From: Glycine soja
Taxonomy: Eukaryota > Streptophyta > Magnoliopsida > Fabales > Fabaceae
Assembly (NCBI RefSeq): GCF_004193775.1
Contig: NC_041016.1
Location: 9,697,395 to 9,761,394, forward strand
DNA: 64,000 bases
Direction of reading: 5' to 3'
Shown here: positions 1 through 11,577 of the stretch, piece by piece
Layout: every line of letters starts with the position of its first letter
Numbering within the stretch: position 1 is the first letter of the stretch
The notes under the pieces: generated by a model
Databases searched by the model: none
The model's input: only the letters and a program-made list of their open reading frames with translations
Told to the model about the DNA's origin: nothing
Program-made: the position numbers and the translations under genes

Positions 1-85
1 AAAGCTTCCTATATTGCATGGAAGAAGTCGGAGAAACCTATCATTTCACCGATTAAAATAGATAGCAATCTTAATGACCAAAACT
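1..85 (-). pseudogene. Third, heavily decayed MIR160-like arm at window edge
   Basis: Read on the minus strand, this stretch aligns without gaps over 39 bases (GATAGG...GGAAGC against GATGTG...AGAAGC) with the 5' arm of the MIR160 precursor at 11025-11165. The mature-equivalent 21-mer lies at 14-34 and keeps 12 of 21 miR160 bases. The star arm would lie before base 1, so folding cannot be judged here. It sits about 180 bp from the next copy (193-213), which suggests an old tandem duplication of the hairpin. I regard it as a dead remnant. Chance similarity is unlikely because the flanks (gaaatgat, aagctt) also align. Confidence 0.4.
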
Positions 86-97
86 TTATGAATCTCC

Positions 98-245
98 TCA
101 TATCTAATTCTAATTGAGTGACTAAATAACCTAAATGACTCCCTTCATGTCAAACAAAAAGGTTACCAATTCTTTTTAACAAGTTTCTTACATGACATTC
201 AAGGAGTCAGACAAGCACATCATTTCTCCAATCAGAGTAGATAAC
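98..245 (-). ncRNA. Diverged MIR160-like hairpin (decayed or drifting paralogue)
   Basis: This is the counterpart of the MIR160 precursor at 11025-11165 inside the left copy of the duplicated block. The mature-equivalent is at 193-213 on the minus strand. It differs from canonical-like miR160 at four positions (3, 7, 12 and 19), all transitions: three C to T and one G to A. The star-equivalent is at 130-151. Pairing by eye is largely kept: position 19 is now U-A because both arms changed, position 13 went from U-G to U-A, and position 7 from G-U to A-U. Pairing at position 3 is lost. The lower stem base at 229-238 is intact, but its partner near 102-118 is altered. It could be a pseudogene drifting by cytosine deamination or an unusual processed variant; small-RNA data would decide. 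Confidence 0.55.
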
Positions 246-670
246 AATATCCACCAAGGAGCTTCAGCTTGAACTTGACAAGTATCTGCATCATGAATGC
301 AATAAATCATAAGCCAACTCCAAAAGGCATAAAGTTGTAGGATATATAATTAAACTCGCATACACACTGGGTATAAGCTATACAAGAATGACAAATATTA
401 TCAAGAGCTAGCAATATATACACTCACTCACATGTGTGTGTGATGAGTTGAGACAGAGAAAATAAATGGTCCCAGAAAAGAAAATGGTCCCATTTGACAG
501 CAAAATCAAGAGCTACATACCCTTAATTATATATCAGAGGGACAAAAAGAGTAAGAGGAGGCCAACAAAAAGCAGGGAAATAATTAATCTGCTTCTTTTG
601 CATGACACAAAATGACTTTTCTCTATGTAAGTCTCTCTAGTTTTTGCTTCTGGAGCCAATGATCCTATGG

Positions 671-686
671 GGTATTTAAGGAGACA
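671..686 (-). promoter_or_regulatory. TATA-like and TGTCTC element, left-copy counterpart
   Basis: On the minus strand TGTCTC (681-686) is followed one base later by TTAAATACC (671-679). The same pair is at 11562-11577 upstream of the intact MIR160 hairpin. TGTCTC is the classic auxin-response-element core. Conservation in both copies is seen; promoter function is inference. Confidence 0.3.
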
Positions 687-2082
687 GAAGTGAGGAGAGA
701 GACAAGAGAAAAATCCTTGAAAGAAGAGGGGAGATTAAGGGAAGAATTAAGGGTCCACTAATTGGCAAAGGCGGCAACCAAGCTTTGGTTGCAACAAATA
801 GTTCCATCAAATAAAGCCAAAGCTGCCTGGGTTTTACAGGTAGTCTATTTTGGATTTTCTTCCCTTGGAAAAGGTGAATCCCTCTCCCCACACAAACAAC
901 TTCTCATTTCAAATTTCCCATCACATTTTTTCATCCTTCAGTTACATGTAACATGAGGTGTGTCTTATGTGTCAAATTTCCTTTATTGAAAGTTAATGCT
1001 TTTTTTTAATTACTCTAAAGACTTTAATTAAACTTTAATGATTACAATTTTATTGATTAGCACAATTAGTTTAATTATTTTATTAACAATACACTAGCAT
1101 GTTAGCAAAAGGGTCAATGACTTAGCGTGATCAATTTCCAGATCGACGAGGAAAAAACCATTCAATAAGCTAGACAAGGCCAGAGTTGCAGTGAGCGTTT
1201 AACTGAGTTTGATGCTGGGGTCCGTTAAGCTGGATCAAATATGGACAAATGTGATCATGCAACTCATACTCCATCACCATCAAACAGTACTTAATATAAT
1301 AGAAAAATTTGTTCAGTGTCTATCAATGGATATGATTAAACTAACTAGCCGTTGTAAGCATGTTTCATTCTTTAAACTATAGTAACAATTTAATAATTAA
1401 GTGAAAAGAACTTTACTAAGATGAGACAAAAGGCCTTATTTTACTTCTTGTTTTCAGCTAACTATTTTATGCATAATATATTTTACTTCATGTGAGTACT
1501 AATTAATCCCAAGCTAGCTTTGTCACAAATGTTGTTCTCAACATTGAGGACCTCAAAGTAATTAACTTTGTTACTATAATTAATCTTTCAAGCAAATAAA
1601 ATAATTCTAATAAGCTCAGTAACTATATATAAATGTGTAGCTGTGAACAGGGAAATTACTGTGGACTCAAGAGATCTAAAGGCATTCATAGTTCCAATGT
1701 GGTCTCAGGATATATCCCTGCTTAATGCTAAAAGAGGGAGTTTGGGACCACTAATCCGTTTAGTCATTTCATTTTTGAAAGAATTTAATAAGGGCACTTG
1801 GCCAATTAGGGACCACAACTCCACATAAGGGAACACATCAATCTATATCTCAAAGACATGACTCATATCATATGCATTTGTCCATGTGGGCAAAATGCAA
1901 CCATGGTTGGGGTAGCAATTGGCAAAGTTGTGTAGAAAGCACTTTAATTATGATAATTTTTCTTCTCTCAGATATTATTACTTCACCCTCTTTTAATTTG
2001 TTATAACGTATACCTGTGCTTTAAGATCCAGAAAATAAGGTTTCTTTTTAGTGTCCCTCCAAGTTGTTCAGCGTAACTTCTC

Positions 2083-2435
<353 letters not shown>

Positions 2436-2713
2436 CAATACATTAATTTTAATATTAAGCACAAGAATACAAGAAGCATTTAATAATAATATTAAATGCA
2501 AGAAGCATTAATAATAATATTAATTGGAAGAAATACTAATAATAATATTTATTAAAATTTAAGATAAAAACATAAAAATACAAAATAAGATGATATAATT
2601 AAAAATTAATAATTAAATTTGAAATTTCTTATATAGCCTTATAATACAGTATATATCAAAAGTAATTAATTAATAATATTTTTAATTATAAGAAGTATTA
2701 ATAATATAATTAA

Positions 2714-2920
2714 GGCTTAAATATCTTTTTAACTCTTTAAATTTGGGGCAAATTTACTTTTGATCCCTCAAATTTAAATTAAAAATGATTTTTTCCCCTT
2801 ATTTGAAAATTTTCCACTTTTTGGTTCTAATTACTGATCCTTTTTTTTAATGGGCTATTCTCAAATTAGAAGAATTAAAAAAATACTTTTAAATTTGAGG
2901 AACAAAAAAATATTTAAGTC
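2714..2920. mobile_element. MITE, TAA target-site family, member 1
   Basis: The element opens GGCTTAAATATC and closes TATTTAAGTC, which are inverted repeats, with TAA directly repeated on both sides (2711-2713, 2921-2923). Subterminal sequences (CTCAAATTTAAA and its complement) extend the inverted repeat. It is about 207 bp and non-coding. The 3-bp TAA duplication and GG/GA start suggest a Tourist-like (PIF/Harbinger) MITE. This is inferred from termini only. Confidence 0.6.
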
Positions 2921-3410
2921 TAAAATTAATTACAACAGATAATAATATAATACAGTATTAAATACAATTAAAGATAAAAACATGAAAGTACTAAATAAGA
3001 TTTATATTATTAATAAATAATAATTAAATATTAGTTTTATTATATATATTTATAATATAGTAAATTTTAATGGAATACATTTATATTTAAAATATATAAT
3101 TTTATAATTACTTAATGATAACAATGATTTTCAACACTATTGATAATATTAATTACAAGAATTATTAAGAATAATATTAAACAAAATAAATATTAATATT
3201 AATAATATTACTAATTGCAATAAATATTAAATTGAAATATTAATGACAAGAAGTATTAATAATAATATTAAATGCAATAAATATTAAATATTAATATTAA
3301 AGACAAGTATTAATAATTATGTTAATTACACAAATTATTATTAGTAATATTTTTACTGGATTAATAATAATATTAATCAGAAGAAGTATTAGTATTACTA
3401 TTAATATTAA

Positions 3411-3676
3411 GACTTAAAAAAAATTCTTGAATTTTGGGTCAAATTTACTTTTGGTCCCAAAAATTTAAATTATAAGTTTTTTTATTAATGTAAAAATTGC
3501 CCACACTTAGTTCCTAACTATTGATCTTTTTAGTCTTGATAAGGACCAAAGATTTTCCATTTTCAAATTAGAGAAACTAAACAAATATTTTTAAGTTTGA
3601 GGGACAAAAAAAAACTAACCCAAATTTAAGGGACTAGAAAATATTTAAAGCTTCCTTAAAAAAAGATAGTTAAGCC
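3411..3676. mobile_element. MITE, TAA target-site family, member 2
   Basis: It opens GACTTAAAAA and closes GTTAAGCC, flanked by TAA on both sides (3408-3410, 3677-3679). It shares the inner sequence AAATTTACTTTTGGTCCC with the other members. It is the likely counterpart of the element at 15650 in the right duplication copy. Confidence 0.55.
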
Positions 3677-6387
3677 TAATATTAACTAAAAGTAATATTA
3701 ATAATTTGTGTGATTATTAAGAAGAATGAAATTGATACACCAGTAATATTTTAAAAAAAAATCAATAAACTAACTAATTTACGTATTTTTATTGGCTTGT
3801 GAAATTTTATTGTAAGTGTCTTATATTAAAGACACGAGAAATTATTAAAAAATAATAATTAAATATGAAATTTCTCATATATATTTATAATATATTATTT
3901 TTATGGAATATTTTTATACTTAGAATATCTAATTTTATAATTACATAGTGATAATAATAATTCTTAACACTATTAATAATATTTCCGTGAAAAAAACATT
4001 ATTAATAATATTAATTACAAAAAAAACGTTAATTAAAAAATATAAATTTCTATTTAGGATAAAAACATAAAAAATACTAAATAAGCTTATATCTTATAAT
4101 AAAAATAATAATTAAATTTGAAGTCTTTTACAGCATATAATAAAAAAGGAAATATTTGGCATATTTTTTCGTCCAAATTTAAGATATTTTAGACATTTTT
4201 TAGTTAATTTATTTTCATTTATTTAATAAATGGTATTAATTAGTATGACATTTATTAGAGAGTAGGTTTTTAATGTGCACTTTATAAAATCATTTATTTT
4301 TTATTATTAGATAATGGGTGAAGATAGTGAATTTTAAAGCTGTCTTTATTGAGCATTTAAATATGTGTATTAATTATTTATTGATTATTATGTATTCATT
4401 TATTATATTATTTATGAATTTTAATTTTAAAAGAATAAATTACATTTATATCCCTTGAAGTTTTGAAAGATAGCACAAATATTTTTTATTTTTTTAATAT
4501 TTACAACAATTTTCCTAATATGGGAACATGATACAATATTTTTCAAATAATTAAGGGATAGTATAGCGAGGGGCGAGGGCTAGAAAAAAAAATAAGGTAT
4601 GTGAAATCTCACAAAATTTTAAGGAAATCAAGCTTGATTGGTTGAGAGTGAAATATGTGAGTGTTATAAATTCTTTAATACTTATTTTTAATTTTTATAA
4701 AGAAAATTGAGGATAAAATATGTGAGTATTATAAACTCTTTAGTACTTATCTTTAATTCCTATAAATAAAAAAATCACCAAATTTCAAGTGGTGTTGATA
4801 TAACCCTTTTTTTTAGGAGGTACATGTTAGTATAACTTATTCTTTTTAAAAATAACAATATGGTATGTGAGGAAAAACTAAAGGTAATAATTTATAATTA
4901 TCATTTCATTTATTATATGTAATTATCTACAGGTACAAAATTGATAATATTTCAAAAAATATTAATTTGTAATTATCATTAATATCATGTGAGTGAGCGG
5001 GCAGGCAGGTAAAACAAAATAGGTGCTTTGTGCAATTTAATCAAATTTTAAGGGTGTGAATATAATTTCCTCTTTTTAAAAACAACAATATCATATGTGA
5101 AAAATGAAAAAAAAGTTATTAATTTATAATTATTATTTCATTTATTATATAATTTTCTATTGGGTACAAGTTTGATAATATTTTGAAAACTATTAATTTG
5201 TAATTATCATTAATATCATATATTTAGCAAATTATATGTCTTATATAATTAAAAATAAACAAAATTATATAAAAGATTTTAGTATGCTCATGAATTGTGT
5301 GTCTCAGCTGGCATGCCGGTGGGTAAAATATATTTTCATTCTTTTAAAAAAATTTAATTTTAATTTTAGTCTCTCGAAAAAAAATTATCCATTGTTCGAT
5401 TTAGAAAGACTAAAGCTAAAAGTTAAATTTTTTAAAGCACTAAAAATATTTTACCTTATATATGTAAGATTTCAATTTAATCAGTTGAAATTGTTAATTA
5501 TATAAAAATATAATATGTTTCTATACCTATAAAAAATATAATACTTTTTATATAATTATTGAAATTATTTTAGATTAATATTTTAAAATAAATCAATTTT
5601 ATTTTATATATAATGATTAAATGAAGAAATTATAATTTTTTAACTAAATAATATATATATTAACCAATTAAAGGTAATAAATTTAAATAATTAAATATTT
5701 TTTTGCATATAATTGTTTTTGAAAAAATAATTCTATAATATCTTTTATTACAACATTCATTTTCAAAATGTATGCAAAATATATAAATTAGTTATAAATT
5801 ATAATCTAACCAATTATTATCATAGAAGCCTAACTTTAAAAAAATCTTCCTTTAAAAAAAAACATCTCTTGTGCATATTCTAAAGACTAGTATTTAATAC
5901 AGAAAGTACTCAAAGTATTTAATAACAATGTGAATTATTAAATGTAATTTTAAAAAACAAATCTCGTAATTATTGTCTAATATTAACTATCGAATAGACT
6001 TCTCCAGTAAAAAAAATATCAAATAGAAATATTTTTATAAAATATATTTATACTTAAAATATCTAATTTTTTAATTACTAAGGAATATATATAATGATAT
6101 ATTTTAACACTATTTTGCATTAAAACACACACACACATACTATTGTGACAAAATATTTTTTGTCTTTTTTATAGCAAAAATATTTTTATTTCTATAACTG
6201 TATATATATTATAAATAAAATAAATTATACTTTAGATTTACAATTTATAATTTAAGTTGAGGCATAAGATTATTTGTAATTATTTACAAATTTTAAAAAC
6301 TATTAAATTTCGATTTAGTGAAAAAGAAATACAACAGAGTTGATTAAAAGGAATATGCAAACATGCAGTTGAGAAAATCATTCATTA
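3677..6387. other. AT-rich intergenic DNA, no gene seen
   Basis: The stretch is made of short A/T words (TTAATAATATTAAT and relatives), with decayed repeated blocks around 4860-4990 and 5095-5215 (shared word TTAATTTGTAATTATCATTA). I see no conserved protein, RNA or clear element ends. Confidence 0.7.
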
Positions 6388-6695
6388 TTCTCCCTCTGCC
6401 ATAATAAGTGTCAAGTTAAAAGAAAAAATAAATTCTAAAATAAGTATCATTTTAAAATTTTGAAAGTAATATTAGTTATTTCTTCCATTTATAACCCTAA
6501 TAATATATATTTTAGAATGTTTGTGTGGTTTATCTATTATTTATAGCAAAGAACAATAAGGTTAATTTCCTAAAATTATTATACTATTCCATTTATTAAT
6601 TAATATAATTTTTCTTGATTTATGTAACAAAACCTAAGACACTTCACATGAAAAATATATAAAAAAAACCTAATACACTTATTATAAGAGAGAAA
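6388..6695. mobile_element. Stowaway-like MITE (mariner-type ends)
   Basis: The left end reads CTCCCTCTGCCATAATAAGT (from 6390). The right end is the inverse, CACTTATTATAAGAGAGAAAG, flanked by TA. CTCCCTC with a nearby ATAATAAGTG is a common plant Stowaway terminus, and TA is the mariner target. The element is about 308 bp, non-coding and AT-rich inside. The ends have diverged by a few bases, so it is not young. Confidence 0.6.
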
Positions 6696-7689
6696 GTAAA
6701 TATGTACAAATAAAAAAAATAGTTATATATAATTGAGAGAAATTGTTTTGCTAATTATGATAATAGTGCGTGAAATGTACATCCAAAGTAGATAAAAGAG
6801 TAAATATTTAAAATGTTTAAATAATTGAAAAAGTAAGAGGAATAGAAGTTTTACAACTCAAAGTTTTAAGTAAATTGTTATCATCTTTATTTAACTTCTT
6901 CAATGAATGAGTTTCACCCTTCTATTATGAGATTTAAATTATTTAATTTTTCATTTTAATTAACTGTTTTTTAGTTTTAATTATTTTTTCATTTTCTTAT
7001 AATAATCATTATTACTCTATTCAACTTTTTTTAACGTGAAATAACTTCTTAAGTCAACAAATTTTACCACTATATCTATTGGTTATGTGGTACTTTTTAG
7101 TTTTTTTGGCTTTCACAAATATTCAAAGAATTCATTTTTTTACTAAAGAGAAAACTAATTAGTAAATTAACTAAATTAATTTAAAATAAATTAAGTTAAG
7201 ATAATTTATTATAAAATTATCTATTAAACTAAGAGTGATAAAAGTTAAAATTATACATTTAATAATATTTCAAATAATATTTTATTAATATTAGTTTATT
7301 AATTTAAAGACATAAGTAAAATGATGTTTTTTGCAGATAAGAAATTAAAATGAATTTAAGCACAAGTACTATTGTAGAATTTATTTTTAATAGATTTTTT
7401 TATATTTATATTAATTGTTATAATTCCTATATAACTTCTATAATTAATGAAATACATCCTTGAATATTCCATTTAAATCTCTAATATTACTCCTTTAATC
7501 AATAGAATTTTCTAATTTTAGCTTTTTTTTCATTAACTAGGAGTAATATTACTCTAATCAATTTCTTTCCCATGTGAAACATCAACTTAAGCCATTCAAT
7601 TTTGTTTCCATATCCATTGATTATTGTATTTTTCGAATATAATTTTAGCCTAAAATAGAATACTAGTCTAAGCTGTTGTTAAGTAATAA

Positions 7690-8400
7690 GATTATCTAAA
7701 GAGATCCGTCGCTAATCCACAATTTTCTTGTAGTTTCAGTTCTTCCCTAAACAACTAAAGTTATCTAAAGAGATGGGTAATCTATTAACATAATAAAGCA
7801 TTATAAGAAAGGAAATCAGAAATTAAACACAAACGCAATTCAATTAAAACGAACAATAGTCATCAAGGGCTAACTAAGTACCAATTCTAGAATGATGAGA
7901 TTAGTCAAACATGGTCACAGAGAAAGTAAAATAAAGAAGAAACATTCAAACTGAAGGAAGAAGGAGAAGAAGACGATTGCCCCCCATAGGTTTCAGTCCT
8001 AAAAGATCTATTTATATTCAAGGTATCAAAAGGGTCCAAGCCTAAAACAGTTAAAAGACAAAAATAACTAATGAAAACTAAAATCTATCACACTCCACGA
8101 CTGTCGTACGACCAGCAGATTTCCCTTGGATGTCTCGAGTTGAGAATTTAAGGTGTCCTAGTAATCATGGTTGCCTCTAGTTTTGATTTGTAGTCTTCAT
8201 GTTCCAATGCTTGTTATCATTCCTTTGCTTTTCCAAGTCTCTCATGTCAAGCCTTTCATGGGTAAACTTCCTAAAATTCAAATAAATAAACAAAAACGCA
8301 CATCACAAGTTCCAAATGACAAAATTAAAGAAAATAAGGATGAATGTTTCCAAATGCACTCAAATTCAACGATTAGATATAAACATAACATATGAACTGT
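7690..8400 (-). mobile_element. LTR-like remnant
   Basis: Read on the minus strand, this less AT-rich stretch contains a good TATA box (TATAAATAGATC around 8008-8016). Downstream it has leader-like sequence rich in CTTCTTC words, which together look like the promoter part of a retrotransposon LTR. I cannot find paired ends, a target-site duplication or coding domains. An old gene promoter fragment is an alternative. Confidence 0.35.
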
Positions 8401-8888
8401 TTACCTCTTTGTCTATATTCTTTCGATTATTTGTGTTGCTTTCTTCTAAAAGAAGTTAAAGTTGCTTTTGTAAAAGCCTGAAAGTATAATGGATTCAGGT
8501 TCTTAATTCACACTAAGAAGGCAATAGCAACTTCAATAGTGAAAATGACTACTCCACCCTATATTTGGCATGCCTGCTAGGAGCTGTTAGAAGTTGTTGA
8601 TGTTCATTTTGCTTTTGTTTAAGCCCTGAATACAATGACAAACCACACTGTTGTTGTTTTTTACAGCAAATGGAAAAAAAAATGTCTATCTAAAAACTGC
8701 TCGGCTACATTATATTAGGAATCCAATAGCCACTACTCGTCTCTGGGTCTTTGTATGTCAACCAGAACTCTTGATAAATTATTCTACTAAGTCTGCCTAT
8801 GAAACTGCTTATAATGCAAATGCAATAAAAGTTTTCGAAGATTTGTTTTGAGTGATGCAAGGATGTCAGATTACTGTTCCTATACAGA
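8401..8888. other. Unassigned sequence upstream of the raffinose synthase remnant
   Basis: A 66-codon open frame at 8651-8851 matches nothing I recognise and lacks supporting splice or codon signals. It may contain worn-out 5' exons of the pseudogene that follows. Confidence 0.4.
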
Positions 8889-11022
8889 TTTAAAATTTGG
8901 TGGATGATACTGCGAGTAGGAAACTAAGGGAGAGATATTCCTATTGAACTCAGATGTTTCTCATTGAAGCAAGGGAAGGAAATTCACAATCATCCAAGGA
9001 GCATAATTCATATTTCATTTTCTTGCCAGTTCTAGATGGTGAATTTAGAAGCAGCTTGCAAGGAAATTCATCTAATGAACTTGAGATTTGTGTTGAAAGT
9101 GGTAAAGACTTCAGCATATTTAAATATTATCCATTTTTCCCTTTAAAACTCCGTTCCTCTAACAATACACACGGACCATCCGGTTACAACATCTTCTCAG
9201 TCTATTAGGCATCAACTCTGCAATCCAAGGAAGTGAGAAAGTGATATTATTGAGAGTCCTTTACTTGCAATATGAGATCCTAAGTACCTAAACAATCACT
9301 TATATCAATTTATGATATATCAACAGAGATTAAGTATGGAGTCAAATGACTTCACTTAATAGGAAAATGGATGTCAGTTGTGGCAAAAGCAAAGCCTATA
9401 TATATGAGCCAACTTAGCTAAGAAATAGGAAATGAAATGAAAAGAAAATATAAAGCCAATTGTTCCTGATAAAGTGTAGTTGCCTTTTTTTCTTTCTATT
9501 CTTGTTCTTTTTGTTTGTGAAATAGAGTTCTCTCTGAATTTTGTATGAGACCCGGCATCAGTTACATCCCAGTCCCTAAATGCTGTTTTCATGAATATTG
9601 CAGACCATCCATTTAATCTAGTGAAGTAGCTCAGCTATTGAAATATATAGGAGACAACAAATTTACAACTATTAGTATCTTTGTTAATTTTGATTTATAC
9701 TTCCTCTATATGTGTTTCAAACAATATCGGTGTCATGGAGAAGTACGGTATCAGTGTCATTGATCCAGCTAAAATTTCAGACTTTTATGATGATCTACAC
9801 AGTTATCTTGTCTCTCAAAACATTGATAGAGTTAAGGTTGATGTTCAGAACATACTGGAAACAATTTCAAGTGGTCTAGGTGGTCGTGTTATTCTTACTA
9901 GACACTTCCAACAGGAGCTTGAAAAGTCCATATCATCTAACTTTCAGGACAATAGCATAATCTACTGCATGGTCATAACGCAGACTCCATTTACCAGTAC
10001 ATTAAGGCTTTAAGCACTGACTTCTACCAAATTATATCGATACTTAGGCATTAAGAATCAGTAATATCTGTTTTGTACATTAAGAAATGAATCATGCATA
10101 GTACGCCAATAAATTGTTAGTATTTATTTGCACAATGTCTCCCTACTCCTTCTAGTGTAATTTCAACAGTAACTGTAAGACTTGTAAAGATCATTCATGT
10201 GAGCATGCACTTTTTGGTAGGATTCCTCTAGTATACTTTTCAGTACTGTTTCAATTTCTTCTACTTTAATGAATTATTCCCTTGAGATAATGATGTTGCC
10301 CCATTGAATTTGACAGCTCAAAACAAAGTGCAATCACACGAACATCTGATGATTATTATCTGAAAACCCCCACAACTCAGTGTCTACATATAGCTGCTGT
10401 AGCTTTCAACAGCATATTCTTTGGTGAAATTGTTGTACCAGATTGGGACATGTTCTATGTATGCTATGGCATCCTCAATATTTTATCCACTATATAAACT
10501 TGTATCCAGAATCTGATTAAATCTTTCAACGACATTTTCTAGAGTCTCCATGATGCAGCTGAGTTTCATGCAGTAGCTAGGGCAGTTGGAGGCTGTGGAG
10601 TATATGTAAGGTAAGAAAAAGAAACATGGAAGTATAGAACCTTCCAAATAACATGTAGTAGACAAAGTATAATAGTGACATGAAATTTTGTTTCACTTCA
10701 AGAGAAAGAAAGAGAGAATGTGAACTTTACATATTTGATCATCTTATATTAATTGCCTATAACACTGATACTGATCAAATGACTTGGATAGTATGTGTTA
10801 TAGAATTGAGCTTGCAGCAGTTGAATCATTTCTCATTCTGGTCAATATCCAGAATTTGATTTCACATACTTGTTCACAGCTGAATTAAACTTGTTATCTC
10901 TATTATCCATTTGCTGTAGTGTTTTAGCAGCAACTGACCACAACATGGCACTATGAAAAACAGTGACAAACCTGGCCAACATGATTTCAATGTACTGAAA
11001 AGGCTTGTACTTCCTGATGGAT
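8889..11022 (+). pseudogene. Raffinose synthase / SIP1-type galactosyltransferase pseudogene
   Basis: Pieces of a GH36 raffinose synthase-family protein occur in order. They are FKIWWM (8889, with an in-frame stop shortly after), LIEAREG...LEICVESG (8954-9130), MEKYGISVIDPAKISDFYDD through KVDVQN (9735-10010), KQSAITRTSDDYY...VVPDWDMFY (10321-10458), LHDAAEFHAVARAVGGCGVY (10543-10610) and DKPGQHDFNVLKRLVLPDGS (10962-11022). Several pieces end at plausible GT/AG sites, so it derives from the intron-containing gene, not a retrocopy. The family nucleophile Asp (in KVDVQ) and the SDD Asp are still encoded. The central WFGWCTWDAF-type catalytic segment is missing, and a one-base loss near 9970 breaks the frame. 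The 3' part is cut off where the MIR160 block starts. An intact member would transfer galactose from galactinol in raffinose synthesis; this copy cannot. Confidence 0.88.
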
Positions 11023-11024
11023 CT

Positions 11025-11165
11025 CCTCATATCTGATTGGGTGACTAAATAGCCTGCATGACTCCCCTCATGCCAAATAAAAAGGCTGTCAATTCTTTTT
11101 GACAAGCTTCTTACATGGCATTCAGGGAGCCAGGCAAGCACATCATTTCTCCAATCAGAGTGGAT
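11025..11165 (-). ncRNA. MIR160: MIR160 microRNA precursor
   Basis: The minus strand at 11136-11116 reads TGCCTGGCTCCC followed by TGAATGCCA. This is miR160 with A instead of U at position 15, a variant I recall from some annotated plant miR160 members. The opposite arm (11074-11053) begins GGCATGAGGGGAG and pairs at 17 of the 20 mature positions aligned to it. The mismatches are at position 4 and at positions 14-15. The lower stem is closed by a perfect helix (ATCTGATTGG at 11031-11040 with CCAATCAGAG at 11151-11160, about 9-10 bp). The mature strand is on the 5' arm, as expected for this family. miR160 guides cleavage of ARF10/16/17-type auxin response factor mRNAs. The overlapping minus-strand open frames are shadows of the hairpin. 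Expression is not shown by sequence. Confidence 0.93.
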
Positions 11166-11561
11166 AACAACATCCACCAAGGAGCATCAGCTTGAACTTG
11201 ACAAGTATCTGCATCATCAAAACAATGAAGTAAATCAAAACCCAACTCCAAAAGGCATAAAGTTGTAGGATATACAATTAAACTCGCATACACAAGCTAG
11301 ACAAGACTGACAAATATTATCAAGAGCTAGCAATATACTCTCACTCACGTGTGTGTGATGAGTTGAGACAGAAAAGAAAATGGTCCCATTTGACAGCATA
11401 ATCAAGAGCTACATACCCTTAATTATACATCAGAGGGACAAAAAGAGTAAGAGGAGGGGAATAATTATCTGCTTCTTTTGCTTGACACAAAATGACTTTT
11501 CTCTATGGGAGCTTCAAGTGAGTCTCCCTAGTTTTTGCTTCTTTAGCCAATGATCCTATGG

Positions 11562-11577
11562 GGTATTTAAGGAGACA
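11562..11577 (-). promoter_or_regulatory. Candidate MIR160 core promoter with TGTCTC auxin element
   Basis: On the minus strand TGTCTC (11577-11572) is followed by C and TTAAATACC (11570-11562), a TATA-like sequence about 400 bp upstream of the hairpin. A second TGTCTC lies near 11362-11369. The pair at 11562-11577 is kept in the left duplicate at 671-686. miR160 targets auxin response factors, so an auxin element would make a feedback loop. That is inference, and a 6-bp word is common by chance. Confidence 0.35.

Larger units (their letters stand above)
86..1825. repeat. Left copy of duplicated MIR160 block
   Basis: This segment matches 11024-12672 in the same order and orientation with scattered substitutions and small indels. 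Anchors include the hairpin region, the CACATGTGTGTG stretch near 430 (11345), the GGCGGCAACCAAGC segment near 770 (11615), and the GGCCAGAGTTGCAGTGAGCG segment near 1180 (12018). The last clear match is the GACCACAACTCCAC segment near 1812 (12659). No protein gene is supported: short open frames on both strands do not stay open in both copies. Its content is best read as MIR160 precursor plus upstream transcript and promoter. Confidence 0.85.
2500..3700. repeat. AT-rich duplicated block, left copy
   Basis: The sequence from about 2520 onward matches 14653 onward almost word for word for 200 bp (shared words AAGATAAAAACATAAAAATA and TTCTTATATAG). It continues, more loosely, to about 3700 against 15960. 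It belongs to the same duplication as 86-1825, but the offset grows from about 10.9 to 12.1 kb because the right copy gained sequence between 12673 and 14640. Two MITEs (2714 and 3411) are shared with the right copy (14854 and 15650). Confidence 0.7.

Noticed and set aside
676..956. Open frames conserved between duplicates (676-891 minus, 11503-11736 minus)
   Set aside because: The two reading frames share only part of their length and then diverge with stops. Conservation is explained by the duplicated promoter/leader DNA.
8651..8851. 66-codon open frame upstream of the raffinose synthase remnant
   Set aside because: It does not align with the expected N-terminus of that family or any other family known to me.
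10842..11293. Minus-strand open frames of 112 and 60 codons
   Set aside because: They run through the MIR160 hairpin. Both frames owe their length to the stem sequence and match no protein I recognise.
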